From Polytrichum commune (Eukaryota > Streptophyta > Polytrichopsida > Polytrichales > Polytrichaceae): DNA of 64,000 nucleotides. This document shows, one piece after another, positions 27,201 to 35,863 of the stretch (its first letter is position 1; each line of letters opens with the position of its first letter). The stretch covers positions 40,441,554 through 40,505,553 of the forward strand of contig OX485803.1 in the NCBI GenBank assembly GCA_950295325.1, in the 5' to 3' direction. The position numbers and the translations under genes are program-made. The notes beneath the pieces are model-generated. The model saw nothing but the letters and a program-made list of their open reading frames with translations. It ran no database searches and had not been told where the DNA came from.

Positions 27201-27737
27201 CCAAATGATTTTCCAAGTGTCATTCCCATATACTATGGAAAAATGACCGTACCTTATCCATGTTGCCCATGTAAACTACTTTCACTTACATATGCATACT
27301 ACATATGTGGAGATCACCTCTCAAAAGGGAGGCAATACCTTCACCTTGGAACATGGTACAACATGACTATAATAAGAGAAAACAATCTCCCAATTCACGT
27401 CAATGCATACACCACCGATGTTTGTTTTACTATGTTCAATTCATGCAAACTGCACATGAATATGTATATAATGTGCATGCACGGCCATCCCAAAAAGAAG
27501 CCTGCAAGTTTTATACGCAACAAACCGGGTGGGAGAGGCGATCGCCTCCAATTGTGCTACTTTGTCATCGTTATGGTCGAACTTGGGGCCGCAATTGTAC
27601 AAGTGGGCTTTGCCGACACCCGTGTGGCACGCCTTGTACGTCGCGTTGTCAGCTTGCACCGTTAACAAGACCGCCGTAACCACAAGAAAGGTCGATGCCC
27701 TTCTCGACACCATTGCTGTTGCATCGCCGCCCTTCAT
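6231..27737 (-). CDS. Secreted proteinase K-like subtilase with C-terminal beta-sandwich extension (11 exons, 3' end open)
   Basis: Serine endopeptidase of family S8, probably exported. Exons (minus strand, in order): 27737-27526, 26769-26683, 25900-25615, 23876-23726, 22345-22116, 19582-19436, 18154-18071, 12579-12294, 11807-11718, 9151-8964, 6416-6231. All have GT-AG borders and matching phases, giving 649 residues with no stop. A signal peptide starts at Met 1 or Met 9 ([20 protein letters not shown]). An I9-like propeptide ends in [11 protein letters not shown]. The catalytic residues are all visible: Asp194 (VYIIDTG), His240 (NGHGTHCAG), oxyanion Asn328 (LGAAGN) and Ser393 (GTSMACPHV). 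There is no PA-domain insert, unlike typical plant subtilases, so it is closest to proteinase K. After the catalytic domain come a Calx-beta/cadherin-like sandwich ([11 protein letters not shown], then [15 protein letters not shown]) and a module with [13 protein letters not shown] and KLLVYINN. A short exon between 8964 and 6416 and the true C-terminus were not found. Introns up to 5.5 kb are transposon-filled. Confidence 0.8.
7000..8950. other. Subtilase intron, no further exon confirmed
   Basis: This is part of the intron between exons 10 and 11. The domain alignment suggests about 12-15 residues are missing between TPTSNM and KLLVYINN, so a microexon may lie here. I searched by eye for a Cys-to-Phe-Asp-Thr-like peptide with AG/GT borders and did not find one. 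Short repeated words around 'gtctacgtaaac' occur near 6516, 7175 and 8534. Confidence 0.4.
9220..9719. mobile_element. PIF/Harbinger-like miniature element in subtilase intron
   Basis: The left end is GGACCACTTCACTCTATGGC. The right end, reverse-complemented, is GGGTTACTTCACACTATGGC. The flanks are TGA and TAA, so the duplication is imperfect and the copy is old. It is non-coding and lies between subtilase exons 9 and 10. Confidence 0.55.
9840..10140. repeat. Dispersed repeat, second copy near 48.9-49.8 kb
   Basis: Blocks such as 'cttattcattatcaaagtgaagattct', split here over several words, and 'actcaaatataggtgtcc'-like sequence recur in the same order near 48.95 and 49.74 kb. It is probably a decayed transposon. 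Family unknown. Confidence 0.45.
10268..10305. repeat. (TTG)n/(TG)n microsatellite
   Basis: A short TTG run passes directly into about 13 GT units, inside a subtilase intron. Confidence 0.9.
10506..10843. mobile_element. CACTA-type miniature element, copy 1
   Basis: Starts CACTATAGAAAATATTG and ends CAATGTTTTCTGCTAGTG. The flanking triplets are AAG on both sides, a perfect 3-bp target duplication. It is homologous over its full length to the elements at 11100, 18833 and 25200, with inner repeats of 'cttttgacca' and 'tggtcaaaaga'. It is non-autonomous. It lies in the intron between subtilase exons 9 and 10. Confidence 0.8.
11100..11419. mobile_element. CACTA-type miniature element, copy 2
   Basis: Starts CACTAGTAGAAAAGTATGCC and ends GGGCATAGTTTTCTACTAGTG, with ACA duplicated on both flanks. 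The 320-bp interior is largely palindromic, including a pair of 'gcagtc' blocks. It is non-coding. Confidence 0.85.
13340..14960. other. Subtilase intron with decayed dispersed repeats
   Basis: This is part of the long intron between exons 7 and 8. Related words (for example 'tatatttgattggtatgtgg', 'cctatattcaag') recur near 13.4, 14.2, 14.9 and 18.7 kb, suggesting several old copies of one element. A poly-G run is at 14291-14307. No exon was found. Confidence 0.4.
14985..15850 (+). mobile_element. 3' end of a LINE-type retrotransposon (RNase H and C-terminal region)
   Basis: A translation near 14987-15050 gives [18 protein letters not shown], the typical end of a LINE RNase H domain (family knowledge). 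It continues, with frame changes, into a zinc-knuckle-like stretch [20 protein letters not shown] at 15138-15557. A final block contains [20 protein letters not shown], then a Lys-rich tail near 15720-15830. There is no RT, so the copy is 5'-truncated and broken by frameshifts. A GC-richer 3' UTR-like piece with 'cccgcctcccgagagggagg' follows to about 15990. It lies inside a subtilase intron. Confidence 0.7.
16690..16976 (-). mobile_element. Partial miniature element related to the one at 37.07 kb
   Basis: Sequence around 16730-16760 and 16870-16975 is the reverse complement of blocks at 37060-37380, including 'gaccatgaaacattatccac' and 'aaagtgaaagtggaccac'-like words. The right end 'tgtgtgaagtggcc' matches the PIF-like termini of this window. 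It is degenerate. Confidence 0.5.
17735..17748 (+). other. Possible primer-binding site of a dead LTR retrotransposon
   Basis: TGGTATCAGAATCC closely matches the plant LTR-element primer-binding site complementary to initiator tRNA-Met (TGGTATCAGAGC). The upstream 300 bp may be LTR remnant. No gag or pol is left beside it. Confidence 0.3.
18833..19168. mobile_element. CACTA-type miniature element, copy 3
   Basis: Starts CACTAGTAGAAAACATTGTG and ends CGCAATGTTTTCTACTAGTG. ACA is duplicated on both flanks. Same family and length class as the other three copies. It lies between subtilase exons 6 and 7. Confidence 0.85.
19685..19705 (+). repeat. Interstitial telomere-type repeat (TTTAGGG)3
   Basis: Three perfect TTTAGGG units lie about 100 bp upstream (minus-strand sense) of subtilase exon 6. 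This is the plant telomere unit. Confidence 0.9.
20000..22000. other. Subtilase intron, no exon seen
   Basis: This is part of the intron between exons 5 and 6. A short plus-strand ORF at 20435-20635 has Trp/His-rich retroelement-like character, but no motif I can name. The rest is AT-rich and unassigned. Confidence 0.4.
22345..23160. repeat. Tandem array of about 204-bp units overlapping a splice acceptor
   Basis: Four units begin with 'cattggagtttcgacacacc' near 22350, 22554, 22757 and 22961. The first joins subtilase exon 5 exactly at its 3' splice site, so each unit repeats the intron end (minus strand CCAATGCAG or a close variant). Each unit also contains half of a foldback miniature element, which is complete in the last unit (23068-23212). 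Confidence 0.9.
23068..23212. mobile_element. Foldback miniature element
   Basis: The left arm 'cataacattattcacatc' with 'taacaatgttatgtgg' is answered by the right arm 'gaatatgaataatgttatgtg'. The inner pair is 'attccacgtagtgtt' and 'aacactacgtggaat'. A homologous element is at 61133-61279. Confidence 0.7.
23387..23413. repeat. (ATTGAT)n short tandem repeat
   Basis: About four units of a 6-bp repeat, inside a subtilase intron. Confidence 0.85.
24604..24997. mobile_element. PIF/Harbinger-like miniature element with a large central hairpin
   Basis: Termini GGGCTGGTTTACACTACGGT and (reverse complement of the right end) GGGCCGGTTTACACTACGGT are flanked by TAA on both sides, the TWA duplication of PIF/Harbinger. 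The centre at 24789-24872 is an inverted repeat with arms of about 40 bp and one visible mismatch. It is non-coding and lies between subtilase exons 3 and 4. Confidence 0.85.
25200..25540. mobile_element. CACTA-type miniature element, copy 4 (decayed ends)
   Basis: Starts CCCTAGTAGAAAACATTGCG and ends CTACTAGTT. The interior matches the other copies, but both termini carry changes and no target duplication remains. It abuts subtilase exon 3 (25615). Confidence 0.75.
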
Positions 27738-29532
27738 TCTCCCAACCCACGCCTCAAGCAAAAACGGCCTCCATGGAAATTTTGACCATCACCACAAGAG
27801 CTCCGCCCTTCTTCCCATGCCTCGGGTGGATGATGAATTTGCACCTCTCCAAGTTTAGCCCAAAGAATCACGAGCAAGCAATGGACTCGGGCGTCATTGA
27901 GATGAGCTTCGGAACTCGGGCTCAAATCATGTACTAGGGTGTGATTCGGCGCATGAACAATGTGGGATTGGGAAGGGAAGAGGGGTTTTTGTTTTTATTT
28001 TTATCTAATGAAAAGAAAAGAAAAGAAAAGGTTTCATGTGAACTTCATAACCGCAAGGCAACCCAACCCATCCCATCCCATGAAGTCTCCGATGACATTG
28101 GGGCACTATAAGTTATCATGGATGTGCCCGATCTTCCGTAACGCTATAACAAACACTTGGTTTAGTTTGGCATTAACACTCAATGCTCACCTCAACACAC
28201 TACTTATACATTCGTGTGCCGTGTTGAACAAATGGGTTTTCATAAATTGTCATGTAGTCTCACCAAGTGTGCACCTCATCTAGTGGTTGTTGCAAAGCCC
28301 ATTGCAAGGCATACTTGTGGGTCCATGTTCAATAGTGCGGGTTGCACTAAGTCAAATATTGTGTCCCTAGTAGCAGGATATATGGTAGTTCAAGGTCACA
28401 TTGTGTTTTTTGAATGCATTTTTTAAAATTAATCATTGTTCCAAGAACACATATTTGTCTCAACCCCTTGTTAGTATTGTATTCCACCCTTTGTCAACAA
28501 ACTTAGTAGCATAAGGCAACCCAAGTCTTTGTGTTACTGGGTTGTCTTATGTTACTAATCCTATTCATAAAGGGTGTCTTAATACACCACACATATGATG
28601 ATTTTAAACAACACATAAGATGCATTTGTTGAATTGACATAGGGTTAAGTTTAGGTGGAAAAAAGTAAGTTCAAACTACCAAAGGGTACAAGATGATAAA
28701 GCAAAAGTAAAAGTAGAAAAATATGGGTATCAGAAAAAGAAAGATATTAGTTAATAGCCCCCCCCCCCCAATGCCAAAAAAAAACGCTTCGATGCACGTA
28801 TGTATAAAAACTATGAGATAGTGAAGTACATGGGACCTATCTACATTGATATGTGCAATTAGTGGCCTTTGTGAATAGGGTTCCTCTTTGCTCATGCAAA
28901 TTACCTTCATAACTTCATTTAGTTGCATGGTTGTGTGCCATTCTAAATTTAACATTTGACATGGGCCTCCATTATCTTACCTTCATGGGAAGAAACATAG
29001 AAAATAGGAAGAAATTGACAGTGGTATGAACAACGAACAATGCCAATGTGTATAGCAAGAATATTGTGAATAGTGTCAATGTTTTCAATGATAATATCAT
29101 ATTGTTGCTACAAATAGTATTTTTAGTGAATCATAACGGATGAACAATGTTTATTGTGAAACATGTTAGGAGCATAACTCTGCCCAATTTTGTAAGTGTC
29201 AACATGAATGTACGAATAGTAAATGAATATTCTCATTGTGTTTTGGGCCCCCACAAAATATAATTGATATAGTCTAGGGTTATGCAATCGACCCACATGG
29301 CTGAATAATGTTTTGTTGTGTCAGAGACATATTAATAAAATAATTTATTTTTTAATCAATTTGTATGGAAAACATAATAAGAAATATTGAATGAAAATTG
29401 AAATTGTGGTAACAAACATTCAAAATAATGCGGACTTTGATTTTCTAGCATGGAGCAACCTAATTGCATATACTAGTGTAGTTTTTTTTATGGCTCAATG
29501 TTATCAGACTTTGATATATCATAACAATTCAA
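27738..29532. other. Upstream region of the subtilase gene, no gene seen
   Basis: The first 300 bp (minus-strand upstream) are GC-richer, with AG-rich and AAAAG-repeat tracts near 28010-28030, and may hold the promoter and 5' UTR. I saw no clear TATA box at a convincing distance. The rest is AT-rich, with a poly-C run near 28760-28769. Confidence 0.4.
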
Positions 29533-30636
29533 GTCTCTCTCTCTCTCTCTCTCTCCCTATCTTGCTCTTGTTTAAAGCCATATGTTCAGTCTAAACTTGT
29601 ATTCCTTTACTTTATACCTATCATGTACACATGGATGAAAAATATAGTTACTATATGGACTAAGTTTTCATAAGCATAGATGAATGGTACAAGGAGACTA
29701 GGGTTAAGGATGTAGAACACATCCCTAACACGTGGTAAAATTAGGGTTGTACAGAACTTACCTTGGGTAAGATCTCCAATATAAACCCGTAAACCCTAAA
29801 AGAGGTTCTTTTTTACCATTCGCACAAGGGCTTGGTGAGGTAACTTAGAGCACACTTACTGGGATACTAGATACGTGTGCCAAGTGAAGTAGAGGATACT
29901 AAGGCTATTCACCAAGGAGAGCATTCTACTTGTGGTGATACAATCATGGCTAAAGAACAGGTTTGAACACCCATTTGACATTTTGTAATGAGTGTTACTA
30001 TTAGAAATACTACTATGCATGTAATGTAAGTTTAATGTGTGTGACATGGATAACAACTGGGTCCTGCTGTTATTTACCTCGTGTACGTAACTAATCCTCA
30101 ATTATTTGTTGGTTGGTTGCATGGGCACATGTGAGGCAGGCCCTTCACACTCTCAATACTACGAAGTATTGTGAATATGACATTTTATGCATTTCTTTTG
30201 GTTGATACTACTAGGCATATCTCCTGGTATGTTTTCCATATATATATATTAGATAGAGTACATCCTTGTTGGAACAATGCATGAAGATGGGTAATTAGAT
30301 CTACAAAGGTATGATGGGGTCAGCCACAATTTGTTTTTGGATACTTAGGAACCATGTATGAGCACTGAAACCCTAAGTATGATACAAATACTTATGAAAG
30401 TACAGTATATCGTATTGTTACATGCTTGTATTGTTTACATACAAGACATGAGCATTTGCAATGAGCATTGAGCATACTTAGCCTTAAAACAATATGATGA
30501 GAAGGTTAGACTTGAGGTAATGAGGGTTATGAAAAAGTTCCCACCCACCCACCCTTGCATTGCAATGAAGAAGACATTGAAGGATTAGGCCTCTGAAAAG
30601 AGGAAGTTCAAGCTTTGCAAAAAGCATTGAAAAGTC

Positions 30637-30639
<3 letters not shown>
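29533..30639 (+). repeat. Pseudo-LTR copy A (older, solo)
   Basis: A repeat of about 1.1 kb from a CT tract through CCCTATCTTGCTCTTG to GAAAAGTCAGCTCT. It aligns end to end with copies B and C but carries scattered substitutions and a small indel near 30240. It is therefore older than the B-C element it touches. No ORFs follow it before copy B. Confidence 0.85.

Positions 30640-30681
<42 letters not shown>
30639..30681. repeat. (CT)n microsatellite at the A/B junction
   Basis: About 20 CT units separate copies A and B. Shorter CT tracts mark the other repeat edges at 29534, 31766, 35864 and 36960. Confidence 0.95.
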
Positions 30682-30684
<3 letters not shown>

Positions 30685-31773
30685 ATCTTGCTCTTGTTTA
30701 AAGCCATATATTTTGTTTAAGCTTGTATTCCTTTACTTTATACCTATCATGCACACATAAATAAAAAAGTAGTTACTGTATGGACTAAGTGTTCATAAGT
30801 ATAGATGAATGATACAAGGTGACTAGGGTTAAGGATGTAGAACACATCCCTAACACGTGGTAAAATTAGGGTTGTACAGAACTTACCTTGGGTAAGATCT
30901 CCAATATAAACCCGTAAACCCTAAAAGAGGCTCTTTTTTACCATTCGCACAAGGGCTTGGTGAGGTAACTTGGAGCACACTTGCTGGGATACTAGATACG
31001 TGTGCTAAGTGAAGTAGAGGATACTTAGGCTATTCACAAAGGAGAGCATTCTACTTGTGGTGATACAATCATGGCTAAAGAACAGGTTTGAACACCCATT
31101 TGACATTTTGTAATGAGTGTTACTACTAGCAATACTAATATGCATGTAATGTAAGTTTGATGTGTGTGACATGGATAACAACTGGGTCCTGCTGTTATTT
31201 ACCTCGTGTACGTAACTAATCCTCAATTATTTGTTGGTTGGTTGCATGGGCACAGGTGAGGCAGGCCCTTCACACTTACAATACTACGAAGTATTGTGAA
31301 TATGACATTTTATGTATTCCTTTTGGTTGATACTACTAGGCATATCTCCTGGTATGTTTTCCATATATATAATAGTTAGGGTACATCCTTGTTGGAGCAA
31401 TGCATGAAGAGAGGTAATTAGATCTACAAAGGTATGATGGGGTCAGCCACAATTTGTTTTTGAGTACTTAGGAACTATGTATGAGTACTGAAACCCTAAG
31501 TATGATACAAATACTTATGAAGGTACAGTATATCGCATTATTACATGTTTGTATTGTTTACATACAATTAGACATGGGCGTTTACAAAGAGCATTGAACA
31601 TACTTAGCCTTAAAACGATATGATGAGAAGGTTTGATTTGAGGTAATGAGGGTTATGAAAAAGTTCCCACCCACCCACCCTTGCATTGCAATGAAGAAGA
31701 CATTGAAGGATTAGGCCTCTGAAAAGAGGAAGTTCAAGCTTTGCAAAAAGCGTTGAAAAGTCAGCTCTCTCTG
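30640..31773 (+). repeat. Pseudo-LTR copy B (5' repeat)
   Basis: A repeat of about 1.1 kb ending GAAAAGTCAGCTCTCT. It holds a CCCACCCACCCACCC run at 31666-31680 and a CCTCTGAAAAGAGG stem-loop near its 3' end. Confidence 0.9.
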
Positions 31774-31906
31774 GATTATCCTTTAGTGGTGTGGAAACCA
31801 CTACCTAGTCCTTCATATTCTTCTGAAGTTGCTTTACATGTTCTGTGGCTGACTAACGTCGCAGAACCATAACAAGGGACCGGCATGGAACAGCGAGCTC
31901 GTAGCA

Positions 31907-33439
31907 ATGGGGTACGGCCCACCACTACCGGCACCCATACCTGCGGTGCAAACCACTATATCTGCCATAGATTTACCCGAACTGCACAGATTTGTACAAG
32001 ACAGTGACAATGCAGCACTTACAAACGGCGAAGAAGAAGGTGGGCATACACCACTTCTCCTGGATTCACTTGACCTAGCATTGTGGACGTCACTATTTAT
32101 TACTGCAACCACAGATCCAACCAAAACCTTGGCCAACATCAAGTCTGCACAGACCAGACTAGGTGATTTACTGATACAGGATGAAATCGAAGCTACAAAA
32201 TCAATCGGGTTATGCTCGATGATTGAGGAAACCCTCAAGCTGGCCAATAAAGATGCGCTGGAAGCAAACTCGTCGCACACGGCAGTGGTAGCAACCAGCG
32301 ATGGCAACGGAGCTAACAGCACCGTTCACCCATTACTGGCAAAACTGAAGATCTCCACCATGGAGATGGCTGCTCTAGAGGATTTCACCGAGGACATCAA
32401 TTCTTCGCAGGCGGAGAAAGATAAGCAGACCATGGTCAATACCAGGGGTCCCTTAGTACCCGTCAAACCGCCACGCTGTGTGGAGCTCCTCGTCGCCGAC
32501 CACCAACATCGAATGTGGGCAATCGGGAACACGAACCTGATCGCACCAATTTCGATCGTCATGTGGAAAACCTGGGCTGGCCTCTCGGATTCGGAGATAG
32601 AACAATGCAAACAGCAGGCACTTAATAACATTGGCGTGCTACGTGCTCCAGTGGACTTGCTGCCGGCCTTCTCTCTTAACATGTTCGAGCATTCTAAATG
32701 CACGACTACAGAAGTGAAGCTGCACACTAAACAGGATCTACCCACGGGCTATAACAGAAAAGAGTCTCACCTAGCGGAGCTCTGGAATGTTCAAAGACCC
32801 TATATGAGATGCTTGTGCAATCCTAGGGCGATCAGTGGGTGCAAAGGATCCATAGTCTGGTTTGACCATGCCATTTGGACAATGGTTAACAAGCTAGATA
32901 TGTTCTTCCCGAATCAACCAACCAATAACACCAGGTTCGCTGCTTTCATGCTGTGGCTCAGCAGCGCAGCAAAAATCGCAGTAAAGGCTGCAGTAGTGTT
33001 CCACATTGGAAGAGAACACATGGTGACAGCGGCGACACAACTCGCTGATAATTCTAACCAGAAACTACTACCTGACCTAAGCGATGCTCCACTGGCTATC
33101 AAAATCGAACGACTCCTGAGAGGGCCAAAATTCTCTCTGCTGCACCCAGGATCACCGAGCCCTGCGCCATCGCCGTTCAAGAAACAACGACTCAACCTCA
33201 ATACCTCACCCTCACAGCAGGGTGCACAGGGAGGGCGCGGTAGATCTCCAAACGGTCGCGGGTTTACTCCCCGAGGTGGGAGGTTTAGGGGTCGCGGCAA
33301 TGGCCGCAACTTCCATCCGCGTGACAGCTCGCAGGGGACACCACCCGGCCAAGCCAGGGCAGCAACCACCGAAAATACACAGGGAGCAGGTGGCCAGTCC
33401 CCGCTCCGAGGACGTGTTCTATTGTGGGATGGGATTTAA
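31907..33439 (+). CDS. Retroelement ORF1, gag-like protein with RGG-rich tail
   Basis: 510 residues from an ATG about 130 bp after repeat B. I recognise no named domain. The first 300 residues are mostly helical in character and acidic to neutral. A middle stretch has Cys and Trp (RPYMRCLCNPRAISGCKGS, about 298-316), too irregular for a retroviral zinc knuckle. The last 100 residues are basic and Gly/Arg-rich (GRGFTPRGGRFRGRGNGRN), as in RNA-binding RGG boxes. Position upstream of a reverse transcriptase and the basic tail suggest a nucleic-acid-binding gag-like role (inference). Its base composition is clearly GC-richer than the repeats and ORF2, which could mean a different origin for this ORF. 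Confidence 0.8.
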   Translation: MGYGPPLPAPIPAVQTTISAIDLPELHRFVQDSDNAALTNGEEEGGHTPLLLDSLDLALWTSLFITATTDPTKTLANIKSAQTRLGDLLIQDEIEATKSIGLCSMIEETLKLANKDALEANSSHTAVVATSDGNGANSTVHPLLAKLKISTMEMAALEDFTEDINSSQAEKDKQTMVNTRGPLVPVKPPRCVELLVADHQHRMWAIGNTNLIAPISIVMWKTWAGLSDSEIEQCKQQALNNIGVLRAPVDLLPAFSLNMFEHSKCTTTEVKLHTKQDLPTGYNRKESHLAELWNVQRPYMRCLCNPRAISGCKGSIVWFDHAIWTMVNKLDMFFPNQPTNNTRFAAFMLWLSSAAKIAVKAAVVFHIGREHMVTAATQLADNSNQKLLPDLSDAPLAIKIERLLRGPKFSLLHPGSPSPAPSPFKKQRLNLNTSPSQQGAQGGRGRSPNGRGFTPRGGRFRGRGNGRNFHPRDSSQGTPPGQARAATTENTQGAGGQSPLRGRVLLWDGI

Positions 33440-33494
33440 ATGGAATGTGAGCTTACTTAAGCAAGTTTTACACTACTCTTAGGATGCATCCTAA

Positions 33495-35672
33495 CAGCTA
33501 GTTGGCTATAATTTTGAACTCACAGAGACAGGTCGCACATTACGACATAATGCACTTGGACGCCGTTATGTGTCACGTGACAAGAATACGGATCGAACTG
33601 GGATAGTACACGTAAACTACTGCAGTAGGGCATTAGAGTGGGTGAATATGAAACAATTATTCTCAGAGGTGTTCACTCAGTTGTCAATACCACATATTAT
33701 ACTTTTTTTGCTTAACATTATGTTCGCTTGGAATTTTCTGCCTAATGTCTCCAGAGTTTGTTATAGACCTGCTTTAGTATTCAAAGATTTCAATGTGGGT
33801 GCACACATGACGGGCTCATACGAATGTATGTGTAACAGTTCTAAGAGACTGATACAGTTTCTAGACCCAGATACCATAGATGATACCAATGGTGATCCAA
33901 GGATGCATGTACGCACCATGGATACAACCATAATACATCACCATGGATTAAGAGAAGCAGTGACCTTAGGATTGAATCACATACCTTTACGAAATACTAA
34001 TATACGTGAGACTGTCCAAGTGGTAATGGATACGTTTGAACAGGTTTGCCGACTTTTGAAAGTAGACGAACTTATTGACGTGGACATGGCATCTAAAATC
34101 GTTCGAGCAAGGTCAAGAGACAAACTGTTATCAGCCATAAAAGAAAATCTTTTTGGCTTCAGGTATTCAAAACCATACCTCTTCTCTGAAAAGGCAGTGG
34201 AAAATGAATTGTCTTGGCTCATGAAGCATGTATTCATATCGGGACTAGATAAAGCAACTAGTAATGCTTGTTTCATATGCATTACTCACATAAGAAATCA
34301 AGCCTTGATAAGACTCAACAGTCCTGATTTTGAACCATGCCAACATGACAATGCATGGGACTCTGTAGAGGATGTCACAAACAAGGTAAAGATGGAATTG
34401 AAATCCCTCTTACCCGAACTACCCATACATGAGGAAGAACTTCCTTATATAATGGCGATATACAAAGTCCACAAAATGAAATATAGGTGGATCTCCAATG
34501 CATTTGGGACCCTATATGTAAATATTGCCACACTCCTTACCATATCAACTATGGCACTACTTGATGAGGTAAAGGAATGGGCTACTCTCACGGTCAAAGG
34601 GTATAGTAATTTCCTTGGTATTGACACGTCAATATATTGGATTATAGACTCAATTACATATTTTACCTTAAACATTCCTGAAAGTATCAACAACATATAT
34701 GTTGCTGATATAACAAGATGTTTCGAGTCTATTCCAATTTCGGGCAAAGATACATTATATGACGCTATGGAGTTTATCACTCAAATTGGTATATCCAATA
34801 TGAAACGAAAACATCCTAAATCTGAACACCTCCTCTGGGTTAGGATTAACGACAAAGGAGTTACCACTAAAGCACTATGGGCATCTAAATGCCCTAAGTA
34901 TGGGGAATGGTTCCCAATACCAATCCCTAAATTCCTACAAATTCACAAATGGTTGACAACTAACTGTTATGTACGATTGGGAGACCAGGTATGGAAACAG
35001 GTACTCGGTATACCCATGGGTTTTTCATGTTCGCCTCTTTGGTGTAACTTATATCTCATGTCATATGAGATTAAGTTTATACAGAGGTTAGCTAGACTTG
35101 GACAAACAACAATCCTAGCTAAATTTAAGTACGCATTTCGATATATCGATGACTTGTGTTGGATTAACGTGGGTGAGGCTAATATGTTCCTCGATCCTAC
35201 ACAACCAAGACACAGAGATAATCCATTATGGATCTACCCATTGGATATTATTGAAATCAAGACTGAAGTGTCTCAGTTTTCATTAAACCATCCACAGTCT
35301 GGCATCAAAGCACATTTTATGAATGTGTTAATCACTGTTACAGACGAGGACGCTGGTCTATTCATCATGCAGAAGTACGATAAACGACGTGAGTTACCAT
35401 TCAGTTACTCTCAGTTTATAAAATTCAAGTCGAACAGACCGGTTAAACAGGCTTACAATGTGGTTATTTCCCAAACTGTACCCATACTATACCTATCAAG
35501 CAACCAGGACGTAGCTTTGCAGGAGATAAGAGCTCTGTTCACAGTGCTATCTGCTAATGGGTTCCGCAGTACCAAACTACAACAAATAGTGATTAAGTTC
35601 CTGACTAACAACCACTTTCCTGCGTTGCGATTTAATAAAGACCATCTTCTGCAACTGCTGCAAGGTATGTAA
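33495..35672 (+). CDS. Retroelement ORF2, Penelope-like reverse transcriptase
   Basis: The frame is open from 33495. The first in-frame ATG is at 33648, so the true start is unresolved (GTG 33570, splicing or a frameshift from ORF1 are alternatives). Numbered from 33570, it shows a CxC motif at 86-88 (YECMC), the block HVRTMDTTII at 113-122, GLNHIPL at 134-140, RT motif A with Asp380 (VADITRCFESIP), motif B (GIPMGFSCSPLWCNLYL), and motif C RYIDDL with Asp527-Asp528. The thumb block KYDKRRELPFSYSQFIKFKS follows. This order matches Penelope-like reverse transcriptases, especially those with a CxC motif. The protein stops at LLQLLQGM with no C-terminal GIY-YIG, and none is seen N-terminally. Catalytic residues are intact and there are no internal stops. 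Confidence 0.85.
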   Translation, partial: QLVGYNFELTETGRTLRHNALGRRYVSRDKNTDRTGIVHVNYCSRALEWVNMKQLFSEVFTQLSIPHIILFLLNIMFAWNFLPNVSRVCYRPALVFKDFNVGAHMTGSYECMCNSSKRLIQFLDPDTIDDTNGDPRMHVRTMDTTIIHHHGLREAVTLGLNHIPLRNTNIRETVQVVMDTFEQVCRLLKVDELIDVDMASKIVRARSRDKLLSAIKENLFGFRYSKPYLFSEKAVENELSWLMKHVFISGLDKATSNACFICITHIRNQALIRLNSPDFEPCQHDNAWDSVEDVTNKVKMELKSLLPELPIHEEELPYIMAIYKVHKMKYRWISNAFGTLYVNIATLLTISTMALLDEVKEWATLTVKGYSNFLGIDTSIYWIIDSITYFTLNIPESINNIYVADITRCFESIPISGKDTLYDAMEFITQIGISNMKRKHPKSEHLLWVRINDKGVTTKALWASKCPKYGEWFPIPIPKFLQIHKWLTTNCYVRLGDQVWKQVLGIPMGFSCSPLWCNLYLMSYEIKFIQRLARLGQTTILAKFKYAFRYIDDLCWINVGEANMFLDPTQPRHRDNPLWIYPLDIIEIKTEVSQFSLNHPQSGIKAHFMNVLITVTDEDAGLFIMQKYDKRRELPFSYSQFIKFKSNRPVKQAYNVVISQTVPILYLSSNQDVALQEIRALFTVLSANGFRSTKLQQIVIKFLTNNHFPALRFNKDHLLQLLQGM

Positions 35673-35784
35673 CTCTTACTACTATTTACAGTATTGCATA
35701 AAGGGAGTATATGTAATTGGATACCAATGAATGATGTATACAAATCGCATGAGAGTGACGGAGAGAAAAATAAACAGGGTGACT

Positions 35785-35825
35785 GGTATGCATACCGTGA
35801 GTGGATGCATAACCAGCATCCACTC
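35785..35825 (+). other. Hairpins between ORF2 and repeat C
   Basis: A 12-bp palindrome GGTATGCATACC (35785-35796) is followed by an inverted repeat GAGTGGATGC / GCATCCACTC (35799-35808 and 35816-35825, 7-nt loop). They lie in the 3' leader to the pseudo-LTR. Confidence 0.8.
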
Positions 35826-35863
35826 CTATACACTTATGACCTACCAGGGGTTTGGTGGAGGGA

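Noticed and set aside
31005-31226. Conserved 73-residue minus-strand ORF in each pseudo-LTR
   Set aside because: It is identical in B and C only because the repeats are identical. Copy A shows amino-acid changes with no sign of selection for protein, and there is no motif.
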